The position numbers and the translations under genes were made by a program. Below the pieces are notes generated by a model, which saw only the letters and a program-made list of their open reading frames with translations, had not been told where the DNA came from and did no database searches. From Isoetes taiwanensis (Eukaryota; Streptophyta; Lycopodiopsida; Isoetales; Isoetaceae), in assembly GCA_021234155.1 (NCBI GenBank), contig JAJEKV010000039.1:4074745-4138744 (forward strand): a stretch of 64,000 bases of DNA, read 5' to 3'. This document shows positions 46,001-52,814 of this stretch, piece after piece. Each line of letters begins with the position of its first letter. Position 1 is the stretch's first letter.

Positions 46001-46188
46001 AAACAGATTTTCTGTTCAACGAAACAAGTAAAAAACCTCCGTGCTTCGTTGGCTATTGGTGGTTGGCCTACGTTTTGCTCCTTCGGTTCCTCACCCACTT
46101 GCTTAACAATTTTTAGCCTCTTCTGAGCAGGTTGATTGCTACATGCTTTCACAGATTTTTTGCGCTTCACAAGCAAAGGATCATCCAT
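27988..46188 (-). CDS. DCL4: Dicer-like ribonuclease III, DCL4-type, 26 exons
   Basis: Cuts long dsRNA into small interfering RNAs in the nucleus. I joined 26 exons by GT-AG junctions with phase agreement at every step: 46037-46188, 45777-45957, 45586-45699, 44928-45062, 44787-44862, 44024-44088, 43830-43961, 43620-43760, 43329-43543, 43018-43216, 42775-42935, 40983-41201, 40650-40915, 38118-38392, 36670-37139, 36493-36590, 35669-35895, 35339-35548, 31857-32336, 31499-31777, 31100-31429, 30645-31041, 30467-30562, 28407-28466, 28209-28329, 27988-28129. The sum is 5241 nt, 1746 residues plus stop. The start is the first ATG after an in-frame stop. All domains and catalytic residues are present. 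From memory, RNase IIIb wording (LDLLITKHLF, VLIDT, VWRVVKPMLSPLVTP) and two dsRBDs favour DCL4 over DCL2 (usually one dsRBD) or DCL1. A tree is needed to confirm the subclass. Confidence 0.95.
29250..30182. mobile_element. G-tract-rich insert in DCL intron 23
   Basis: GC-rich segments with long G or C runs (about 13 G at 29758-29769; others near 29345, 29733, 30090 and 30155) lie at both ends of this interval in opposite sense: 'cgaatccgcccccc' near 29336 against 'ggggcggattcctc' near 30090. 'gataag-y-caaactagcc' is repeated directly at about 29769 and 30166, and 'tgcttctgcatc' at about 29350 and 29791. It looks like an inserted foldback element, class unknown. Confidence 0.4.
30203..30327. 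repeat. 53-bp near-identical tandem duplication
   Basis: Copies at 30203-30255 and 30275-30327 differ at a single base by eye, with a 72-bp period. They lie in DCL intron 23, just downstream of exon 23 in the gene's direction. The near identity implies a recent event. Confidence 0.8.
31100..35548 (-). CDS. DCL4: DCL exons 18-21: RNase IIIa, RNase IIIb and first dsRBD
   Basis: RNase IIIa: exon 18 has FEGLELLGDSYLKYA (about E1059, E1062, D1066) and exon 19 has KTIADVVEALIG (D1182, E1185). The two halves are separated by a 3.0 kb intron. RNase IIIb: exon 20 has QRLEFLGDATLDLLI (E1275, D1279) and exon 21 has LGDIVESIVGAVLID (D1369, E1372). All acidic metal-binding positions are kept in both, so both strands should be cut. 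The Arg usually following the first Glu of the IIIa signature is Gly here. Exon 21 ends with a dsRBD (FHPVKEVQEICD to ARKEAAKKLVKIF). Confidence 0.95.
32879..33954. mobile_element. 1.08 kb element with about 104-bp terminal inverted repeats
   Basis: The block 32879-32982 matches the reverse complement of 33851-33954; for example 'attagaatcatg' against 'catgattctaat' and 'ccacataagctaagct' against 'acttagcttatgtgg'. Divergence is moderate. Internally a block of about 150 bp is directly repeated (about 33005-33140 and 33310-33445, with 'atggacattcg' and 'gctgtttccttttgcttct'). There is no transposase. This is a non-autonomous DNA-transposon-like element in DCL intron 18. Confidence 0.65.
34560..34912 (+). 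repeat. Dispersed 350-bp repeat, copy 1, in DCL intron 18
   Basis: Shares ordered landmarks with copies at 39555-39925 and 42015-42350: an opening 'ctttctcattggggtgataa', a middle around 'gaaaaaagacaaaag', and a closing 'aataattggtctcatagac' followed by 'ttaatataatctt'. In the 42 kb copy it follows LINE reverse-transcriptase sequence, so it may be that LINE's 3' UTR. Confidence 0.65.
34915..35205 (+). pseudogene. LINE reverse-transcriptase N-terminal fragment
   Basis: Plus frame with GEMIIHGAKTLAPVVADLFN, then VIKPIYKAGDSMNPANYRLI and KLYGSAFEMVLRDF, the fingers region of a non-LTR reverse transcriptase. It is antisense to the host DCL gene and ends well before any catalytic box, so it cannot be active. 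Confidence 0.75.
35669..37139 (-). CDS. DCL4: DCL exons 15-17: PAZ domain and connector
   Basis: Exon 15 (36670-37139) starts AKAFHEVLFNATFGKMF and contains the PAZ region (YLLLPLIGNGHYEIDW, then IHAGKVYCVVGV and YSTYAEYYKQR), which anchors the 3' overhang of dsRNA. Exon 16 (36493-36590) gives KQPLLMAK and LHNLLVK. Exon 17 (35669-35895) gives the lead-in to RNase IIIa: FGIVLIPAELCLVLGG and YLVPSFIHRL. Junction phases agree throughout. Confidence 0.93.
37140..38117. other. DCL intron 14, nothing recognised
   Basis: GT-AG intron of 978 bp. No repeat or coding remnant that I can name. Confidence 0.6.
38118..41201 (-). CDS. DCL4: DCL exons 12-14: DUF283 dimerisation domain and platform
   Basis: Exon 12 (40983-41201) runs from ERGNKKHEDLVLEM to VESTGATVFSSSSVNFLHRY, then CSKLPGDR, the conserved lead-in to DUF283. 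Exon 13 (40650-40915) gives FYIPRPEF, CTVYFPPNAPIRMV and CRQLHFIGAINDELLP, the DUF283 signature for partner dsRNA-binding proteins. Exon 14 (38118-38392) is the platform-like segment with AYQLTFI and FAIVIDTLL. Introns here are long and hold mobile-element insertions. Confidence 0.93.
38690..39215. repeat. Diverged direct duplication in DCL intron 13
   Basis: A block of about 130 bp near 38690-38830 recurs at about 39089-39215 in the same orientation, with landmarks 'ttcaatttaactaaa' / 'ttcaattttactaaag', 'ttactgcaaagcat' / 'ttattgcaaagaat' and 'atgagactg'. Divergence suggests an old event. Confidence 0.5.
39555..39925 (+). repeat. Dispersed 350-bp repeat, copy 2, in DCL intron 13
   Basis: Same order of landmarks as the 34.6 kb and 42.0 kb copies ('ctttctcattggaggtgata' at the left end, 'ttggtctcatggac' then 'gacgttaatataatcttt' at the right end). 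It stands alone here, with no adjacent reverse-transcriptase sequence. Confidence 0.65.
40131..40425. mobile_element. MITE-like foldback in DCL intron 13
   Basis: The outer ends are imperfect inverted repeats (40131-40173 against 40384-40425; 'cttgctta' and 'gtaatgt' against 'acattac' and 'taagcaag', with 'tttcgcct' / 'aggcgaaa'). Nested inside is a perfect 29-bp inverted repeat, 40149-40177 against 40219-40247, with a 41-nt loop that holds 'ggcctcgcgagcc'. There is no coding capacity. I could not define a target-site duplication. Confidence 0.7.
41322..42350 (+). pseudogene. LINE 3' part with tail repeat, DCL intron 11
   Basis: Plus-strand pieces resemble the end of a non-LTR reverse transcriptase: AAYARLTNGYASLAMRERK, then (across frames) an EWAQIERLQIYFLS-like piece and PHPIMLAEPSAIPLQLNAAF, with many stops. 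From about 42015 it continues into the dispersed 350-bp repeat (copy 3), which is therefore probably this LINE's 3' UTR. The element is antisense to DCL and dead. Confidence 0.6.
42775..46188 (-). CDS. DCL4: DCL exons 1-11: DExD/H helicase module
   Basis: Exon 1 encodes a basic N-terminus with possible nuclear localisation signals (LLVKRKKS, AQKRLKIVK). Exon 2 has Walker A LDTGSGKT at about residues 69-76 and IFLAPTVHLV. Exon 4 has the DECH box at about 178-181. Exon 5 has IFAMTASP. Exons 6-9 carry the insert and CIIELGTWCALE joined to AARFLL. Exon 10 has ALRCIVFVERVV, and exon 11 has SVAEEGLDI and motif VI QSRGRAR at about 506-512. The helicase looks competent for ATP hydrolysis. Exon 10 has two in-frame acceptors 6 nt apart (first base 43216 or 43210). 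Confidence 0.95.
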
Positions 46189-47690
46189 CCTCTTCAACCT
46201 GTCTGATTAGTCTGTGCAGGGGATGTCACAGAGATTGATCAAAAAGAAATTCAGTTGCTACTTCTTGGCAGCAATTCATGACGGTTTAATGGCAAAAAAA
46301 GTCGCTACTGTTTCATAATGCCTTGGAAACGCATGAAATAAAAAGCTTATGGAGCTCTACCAAACAGGAGATCAAAAGGCCCATGCATCCGGCATGATTA
46401 ATAAATAGAAAAAAACATGGGGGGTTAAAAAGGAAAAATAATTGGGACAATTGTGGTGCTCAAGCTATGTCGGAAAAATGTTTGTGATCATCGGAGGAGG
46501 TAACAGGCATATAGACAATGAAAAAAAGAGTTTTCTGACAATTCCGATGATCAAGCTATGGCAAGAGAGAGCTTATGATCATGGGAAGGAGATGACCGGC
46601 CATAAAAACTCATAAGGGAATGAAAGACGAGATTTTTGAGACAATTCCGGTTCTCGAGCTATGTCTAGAAAAGGCTTTGTTCATCAGAAGGAGATGATAC
46701 GCCATAGGCAGACTCTCAATCCTATATACAATAATAACAGGAAACAATACTAAATGTATCAAGAAAGCCTTTAATATACAATGGAACACACAATATTTAA
46801 TCCTTACAACTACTACTACTGCAAAATTGTAAGGGTGCTCATGATGCCTAAACACGGCCTTTTGAACGTATATGATTTTATTCTCTTATTCTTAGGTACA
46901 AAAGGCATACTCCTTATTGCACACTTGAGGATCATTGGATCCCAAGATTATACTAAGTATATTCTATGTCAAGGGACACAGTCACACCCATGTAGAAGAA
47001 CACGTATTTATACATGTATTAACACATGGAAATAAACAAACTACGAAGGCCAAAGCATAAGCCGATATACAAACTTCACGCTTCAGAAAGTGGGCTCACA
47101 AACAAGCTTCACAAACAAGCTCTATATACAAGCTCTGTACATATGCTAGAACAGTTTTGCTTTCCAGTTGCCTCTGAAGAAAATTTTGGCTTCCTCAAAA
47201 GAAATTGTGCAAGTAGTGTCACAGCTGCATTCATCAATCTTTGTAGCTCTCTAGACCTAATTATTGTACATCAGGCCCAAGACACCATGATGTTTCTAAA
47301 CCAAAGAACAATACAGCAAATGTCCAATTCCTGTATTAGAAGCTCTGTTTGCCATTGAAATAGATGAAATTCGATCTATCAAGGCCGAATTTGTGCTGTA
47401 AAATCCAAAACAAAGGTTCTACTATCTATGATCAATGCTCCCTCATTGTTTCTTTTCAAACATAAGTCTGATCTGCGCTTGAACAATCCATGATATGAAT
47501 ATGGTAGCTTGGGGGTGTGGCCTCGGACATTAGTCTTGGTGGACTATCATGGGTGTTTCGGTTTGACAAATTATGGGCAAGGCAAGGCAAGGCAAATAGA
47601 AGGCAAAAGGGAGCCTTATTAGTAGTAGGTCTTATGGCAAATCACTACGAAAAGCTTGTAGAATCTGATTAACATCTTTCCTTGACGTCG
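46189..47690 (-). promoter_or_regulatory. DCL upstream region with 92-103 bp tandem repeats
   Basis: Sequence upstream of the DCL start codon. Between 46445 and about 46730 three repeat units begin with GACAATT (46445, 46537, 46640) and each contains 'agctatg' and a 'tcatcagaagg' or 'atcatgggaagg' block. No certain TATA box. A promoter or 5' UTR role is inferred from position only. Confidence 0.4.
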
Positions 47691-47819
47691 TGGAACAGGA
47701 AGGGGTCATGCATTCTTGCCAGCTCTGTGACCTGCAGAATCTGAGAGCGCCGTTGAGGCGCGATCCCAGATTCTGCAGGTCAGGGGGCTGGCAAGAGTGC
47801 CCTCCCCCTTCCCATTCCA
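47691..47819. ncRNA. miRNA-precursor-like hairpin
   Basis: Arms of 55 nt (47691-47745 and 47765-47819) pair with roughly 45 of 55 matching positions, including a run around 'gacctgcagaatctg' and another around 'tcttgccagc', and a 19-nt loop. This size and mismatch density fit plant MIRNA foldbacks, but also small MITEs. The left arm faintly resembles the star side of miR408-type precursors; I do not claim homology. No known miRNA is recognised and expression is unknown. Confidence 0.35.
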
Positions 47820-49190
47820 CATCACAGAACGCCAATCCACTCCATTACATATATTATAGAAAGCCAATCCACTCTATGCTATGATACCTTATGCTAGGAG
47901 TTGTTCCACGTAATTACTTATTATCTTTCTTTTTAAGAAGAACTCGAGTCATTTATTACCTCTATCTTCCTCTTTTTCCCCCCCTTTTTTTAGAATATAA
48001 TAGAATAGAGTTTTTATCGTCCATGGAGACCAATGGCCTATGGGACCCAAAGAGGAGGCGCATCAAGCGTATTACTGTCCGGGTTAAAAAACCCCCTCCC
48101 CGCCTATAAAGGGTTGTTTGGGGGAAAACCGTGACAGGAATAGGTTTGCTGTCAAACTGTACAAATACAAATACAAATATAGACAGAAATATGTACATGT
48201 ATCAGGTAAGTGCCCGAGGGCCGAGCTGATCTCGGCGATCCATGACCTCTTGAATGTATGAGCAACCTCCGTATCGAGCTCGTGCTTAGCATCTCATGCA
48301 GGGGCTGGCCAGGACGGACCAGCTCAGCATAACGTATCCGAATGTCATCATATGCCGGATAACTCTGAAGGGCGTGGCATTCGTCTTCCACGATATACAA
48401 ACATGCATGTGATAATGATTATATTCTGTTTCACAAAGACTATGCAAATGATTAATTGTATCCAAAATGTAAGGACGCACATTATGAGGAAGGTAGAAAG
48501 ACAAAAGGTGGCAATAAATGTATTGCATTACACGCATATATATATTCCTCACCTTCATCATACGCTCTGATCATCAAAACTTGCAAAACTCATCAATTGT
48601 CATGCACGCCATCATTACACTAATGGAAAAATGAGAATCCTTATAGATGGAGAACTAGCCTATCTTTGCATAGAACCTTGCAATATTAGACTTGGGAGTT
48701 CTAAGTCATCCTCACGTAGTTAGTTGCATGTGGAAGTTGTAAATCTCCCACTATGGTTGGTGAGAAAACATGTCGGTTGTTAGGGCACAATAGGGTGGCG
48801 GCGCGGCTCCCCGAGCAGAGAGAGAGAGACAAAAATCGTGGGCTGGAAGAGCAGCAAGTAGGCTGCTTCTGTCTTGCCAAGGCCAAAGCAGATCAATATA
48901 TATTTTCCTTCCATTTCCATTGGAGTCTGCTACAAGAGCGATTAGGTTGGGGTATGGCCGCCATTCCAACTAACCCTCTTTAAACAACATGCTGTGATTT
49001 GGTAAGGGTCATATTTCGTGTATTTGCCATGAGTTTTTGGTTCTCATACAGAGTTAAGCTAGCAAGTAACATGTGCTCATAGATTTGTGATGGCTTAGAG
49101 TTTCTGAGCTCTAGTTTCGTATGGGTCTTATCTTTTCGTTGTTGCTAGCGCATATAAATAGTTAGAGGCTTGGTTTTTTAGATTTGACGT
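47820..49190. other. Intergenic, one unassigned minus-strand frame
   Basis: A minus frame at 48152-48400 reads VEDECHALQSYPAYDDIRIR and then YAELVRPGQPLHEML; composition is protein-like, but I cannot assign it and see no partner exons. The rest (poly-pyrimidine run at about 47970-48000, short AT-rich frames) shows nothing recognisable. Confidence 0.35.
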
Positions 49191-49278
49191 CGCACTCACT
49201 GTGGTGGTGTCTGCACTCATTGCAGATTTGTAGTCTGCACTCATTGCAGGTCTATGGTCTACACTCATTGCAGTCCTG
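49190..49278. repeat. Short tandem repeat, about 28-bp unit
   Basis: 'ctgcactcattgcag' or a one-base variant recurs at about 49219, 49247 and 49259-49274, with a decayed first copy at 49190. It is about three and a half units long. Confidence 0.65.
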
Positions 49279-50506
49279 CTTGTGGTTGAATGAAATGGTA
49301 TAGAAGCTGGTCTTCTGTGTCGCTTGCCTATTACTATTTTTATGCTATATGAACACCTTGAATATTTAGGCTCTGTTCCTTTTGTATGGCTCTAGTTTGG
49401 TGGGATAACTTATGATTTCTTCTACAGCTTGGCAGTTTAAGTATCAGGTTTGTCTTTGCATTCGTGCTCTTTCTACTCTTGCAATGGAAAATTAGCAGGG
49501 AATCCGATGGGCTTTGAATTTATTAAGCTGGCAAGCCCCTCTATTCTATGTGGATGAACCTTTGTGAGAGTAATCATTTGCGCAGGATTTACAAGAAAAT
49601 ATTTTGGTGGGTGCGATGACGAATTTGGCACTTACACTCTACGTTGGAGTTAGATCATTAAGTTTTGCTTCTTTTCAAGAGTTATGCCAAAGCAACTATT
49701 CTTTTAGAAGGATGTTCAGATAGGCCCGTGCTCTCTTGTCCCAGCCAAGAGAAGCTTTAGGTGGCATTTCTATAATCTATTGTCCCAGGGATGGCTACCT
49801 GTAGTATTAGGAGGTGGAAGGCCCCTGATATATGCGCACATGGTTCTGGGGGAGACAAGGCCACTAGGGCTAGATGTTATGGATCAGTTTGGGCACTTCG
49901 ATTCTAGGGCAGTTTCGCATGGAGTGATGGTTGGAGAAGAGGTAGAGCAAGGCTCCCGTAGTATTCTGCTATTACTTGAAGCTACTATTTTCGGGGAGAA
50001 GCTTCATTGGGATCATGGGCCAGAATTGATGGTTTGCAAAGGCTATTCTGGTGCTACTAGTGATTGGAATTGTCTCATAGAGTTTGGACTTTAAGTGCTA
50101 TAACTTAGGGCCGGTTTTTTTTTTAGGTTAGTGGGGCAGGATGGTTACATAAGTAGTAATTGTAGGAAATTGAGGAATTATCTTCCATAGTACTTGGTTG
50201 TTGGGAAGAGGTTGCGATTATTGTTGTAGTACTTTTTGGAAAAGCAATCGCCCCCCATAGTACTAATGAGCCAGGAAGAGATTGCGAGACCTCCAATAGA
50301 GTACTGCAGTAGCTGGTTGTGTATCTTACTGTGCTCTGCGCTAATTGGGTGAATAAGGGCTTTGTACCAATTTTTATTAATAACATCATCTTGACTTTGA
50401 TTATTCCAGATATACATGTGCATATAAATTTATACCTTATATATTAAGCACAAGATGGATTTGGAGGAAAATCTAAAATATGTAGCAATTCAAAGTTTGC
50501 TTCTAT

Positions 50507-50518
50507 TGGTATCAGAGC
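50507..50518 (+). other. Retrotransposon primer-binding site (initiator tRNA-Met), copy A
   Basis: TGGTATCAGAGC, followed by CTGAG, matches the classic plant LTR-retrotransposon primer-binding site. It implies that the sequence just upstream is an LTR end. The same site occurs at 53373-53384. Confidence 0.8.
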
Positions 50519-51340
50519 CTGAGTTAGAGGCTGCAATGGAAAAAGGCAAGCTGAAGTGATTAGGGACATCTAATTGGATGAAGATTTCCCAGAACTAGAC
50601 GTTGATGGCCAAGTGATTGAAGCCATTAGATCTGTTTTAGAAGTGGAGGACCAATCCATGAATTTGACCTAAAATGTTCAATCAATAAATGGAGCTAAAT
50701 CATCGTAGTCAAAGACCAATCCTCTTGAACCACAAGAGTCGACAGAACATCTTGGGTTTGAAAGATCAAGCCAAAAGAGTCCTGGATGGTTCTATTGGAA
50801 GAAGGGGTATTTTTGGGTTTGGCACAAGAAATCATGCAATTGAAGGAAGGATCCTTTACATTTTATAAAGTTTGTCTAGATTCTCTAAGATTCCATCTTT
50901 CAAAGATTTTATGGAGATTGCCTTAGATCCCTTTAGATTCCCTTAGATTCCCTCAGACTCCTTTATATTTTATAAGATCCCTTACATTCTGTGAAGATTA
51001 CCTTAGGTTCTTTTCGATTTTATGAGATTCTCTAAGATTCCTCTAGGTTCTATAAGATTTTATGAAGTTTCCTTTAGATCCCCTTAGACTCCCTTACATT
51101 TTATGAGATTGCCCTAGGTTTCTTTACATTATATGAGATTCAAATAGATTCTCTGAAGATTCCACTAGATATGCTTAGCCTCATCAAGATTCCCTTAGAC
51201 TCCCTTAGGTTTCATAAAGTTTCCCTTAGATTCCCCTAGATTTTAAGAGATTCCCTTAGATTTTTGAATGTTTTCTTATATTCCCTTATAATTTATGAAA
51301 TTTTCTTAGATTCTCTTAGATTCCCCTAGATTCTTTTATG

Positions 51341-51720
51341 TTCTAGAATTTTCTAGAACATTCTAGGACTTTCAAAAACATCCTAGAACTTTCTGGAAGT
51401 ATTTCCTCAAATTCCTTTACGTTTTCCTGAATTCCCTTAAATTCTAGTGCTTTCTAGAACTTTCTAGAACTTACTAATATAATTTGGAACTTTCTGAAAG
51501 GATTCCCGTAGATTTGTTTTCATTCTAGAACTTTCTAGAACTCTCTACAACATTTTCAAATTTTCTAGATGGATTCCCTTAGACTTACCCATGATTCTCT
51601 CATATTCTAAAACTTTTTAGAGCATTCTAGAACTATCCAGAAGATTCTCGAAGCCTTCTAGAGCTTTCTAGAGCCTTCCAAAACATTCTATAACTTTCTA
51701 GGATTAACTAAAACATTCTA
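51341..51720 (+). repeat. TTCTAGAA array (heat-shock-element geometry), copy A
   Basis: TTC and GAA blocks alternate at exact 5-bp steps: five blocks at 51341-51363, four at 51452-51469 and four at 51523-51540, plus weaker ones to 51720. This is the geometry bound by heat-shock factors (nTTCnnGAAnnTTCn). It may instead be coincidental decay of a 10-bp satellite. Confidence 0.6.
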
Positions 51721-51801
51721 GAACATTATAATCTATTTTATCTTAATTAGACCGTTACCCTTAATATACTTAAAATATCAATTATTTTAATAAATCAATG
51801 G

Positions 51802-51866
51802 TTGGTCTAATGGTTAGAATAGGGGGCTTAGGGGGCAATGACCAGGGTTTAAATCCACTAAACAAA
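51802..51866 (+). repeat. tRNA-like (SINE-type) segment, copy A
   Basis: A box-like TGGTCTAATGGTTAGAAT is followed about 22 bp later by box-B-like GGGTTTAAATCC, as in tRNA genes and tRNA-derived SINE heads. The acceptor stem does not close convincingly, so it is a pseudo-tRNA or SINE head, not a tRNA gene. Present also in copy B at 54651-54715. Confidence 0.5.
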
Positions 51867-52189
51867 ATAAAACTTTTAAATGCCTCTCCTAAAGGACCGA
51901 GCATTCAATGTGAGCCATAGGATCTTGGATCTGATCAAGGGTCGAGATCGCGCCACGTGGCAAAAATGTAAAGCAACATGAGCCTTAGGATCTTGGATGG
52001 ATGATCAGGATCAAGAACAATCTAGGCCATAGGATCTATTAAATATAATTTCCAAATCCATGTGCATCGTAAGATAATGTCTCAATGCTAGGATCTCGAA
52101 TCGATGAGCAAGATAAAAAACAACCTAGACCGTAGGATCAAGTATATATAATTCCCAAGGCTATGTGCACCGTAGGATATATCCCCAAG

Positions 52190-52812
52190 CAACATGAGCC
52201 ATAGGATCTCGAACTGGCGATCAGGATAATAAATAACATGGACCGTAGGACCGTCTATGTAGAATCTATATAGAGACTCCCAAGCCATCTGAGCTGTAGG
52301 ATACGTCCCCAACCAACGTGAGCCGTAAGATCTCAAATCGACGATCAGGATCAAGAACAATCCAGACCGTAGGAGCGTCTGTATATAAACTCCCAAGCCA
52401 TCTGGGCCGCAGGATGTGTTCCTGAGCCAGGTGGGCCATACCCGTAGGATCTCGAATAGACGGTCGACAAATATAGGAACATATATATGTTAGAGATATA
52501 TCATATCATTTCATTTCATTTCATTCACATATATATGTTCTTATGTTTTGCGCTATCTGGACCGTCGTTTCAGATCCTACGGCCCACGTTGCTCAGGCAC
52601 ACATCCTGCGGCCCAGATGGCTTGGGAGTTTATATATACAGACGATCTTACGGTCCAGATTGTTCTTGATCCTGATCGTGGATCTGATATCTTATGGCTC
52701 ACGTTGTCCTGGAACGTATCCTATGGCCCAATGGCTTGGGACTTTATATAGAGACGATCCTACGTCCAGGTTGTTCTTGATTCTGATTGAGATCCTACGA
52801 CTCACGTTGCTT
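52190..52812. repeat. 600-bp foldback built of 120-bp tandem units
   Basis: The left arm (52190-52491) consists of tandem units of about 120 bp whose landmarks are 'gagcc-taggatctcgaa', 'gatcaggatcaagaacaa' and 'actcccaagccatctg'. The right arm (52527-52812) is the same units in reverse complement, with arm identity around 90 percent by eye in the best parts. The centre is itself palindromic (aggaacatatatatgt and acatatatatgttctt around a 35-nt loop). A transcript would fold into a duplex of about 290 bp. Confidence 0.8.
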
Positions 52813-52814
52813 TC

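Larger units (their letters stand above)
49959..52085 (+). mobile_element. 2.1 kb direct repeat, copy A (LTR-retrotransposon derived)
   Basis: Nearly identical by eye to copy B at 52815-54910. It starts 'tagtattctgctattacttg', carries a primer-binding site TGGTATCAGAGC at 50507-50518 (complement of the plant initiator tRNA-Met 3' end) and then gag-leader-like sequence full of stops. Next come an A/T-rich array of 'cttagattccc' words (about 50870-51340), a TTCTAGAA array (51341-51720), a tRNA-like segment and sequence of the 120-bp tandem family. No protease, integrase or reverse transcriptase is present, so it is non-autonomous. A TG LTR start was not found. Confidence 0.65.

Noticed and set aside
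47632-47884. Opposed reading frames with similar translations
   Set aside because: They mirror each other because the region is an inverted repeat; neither has other support.
49780-50094. Reading frame ending in SGATSDWNCLIEFGL, also seen at 52543-52950
   Set aside because: The shared C-terminus only reflects the 2.1 kb direct repeat, and the N-terminal parts are unrelated; it lies in LTR-like sequence.
51802-51866. Functional tRNA gene
   Set aside because: Boxes A and B are present but the acceptor and anticodon stems do not form a convincing cloverleaf, and it lies within a repeated element.
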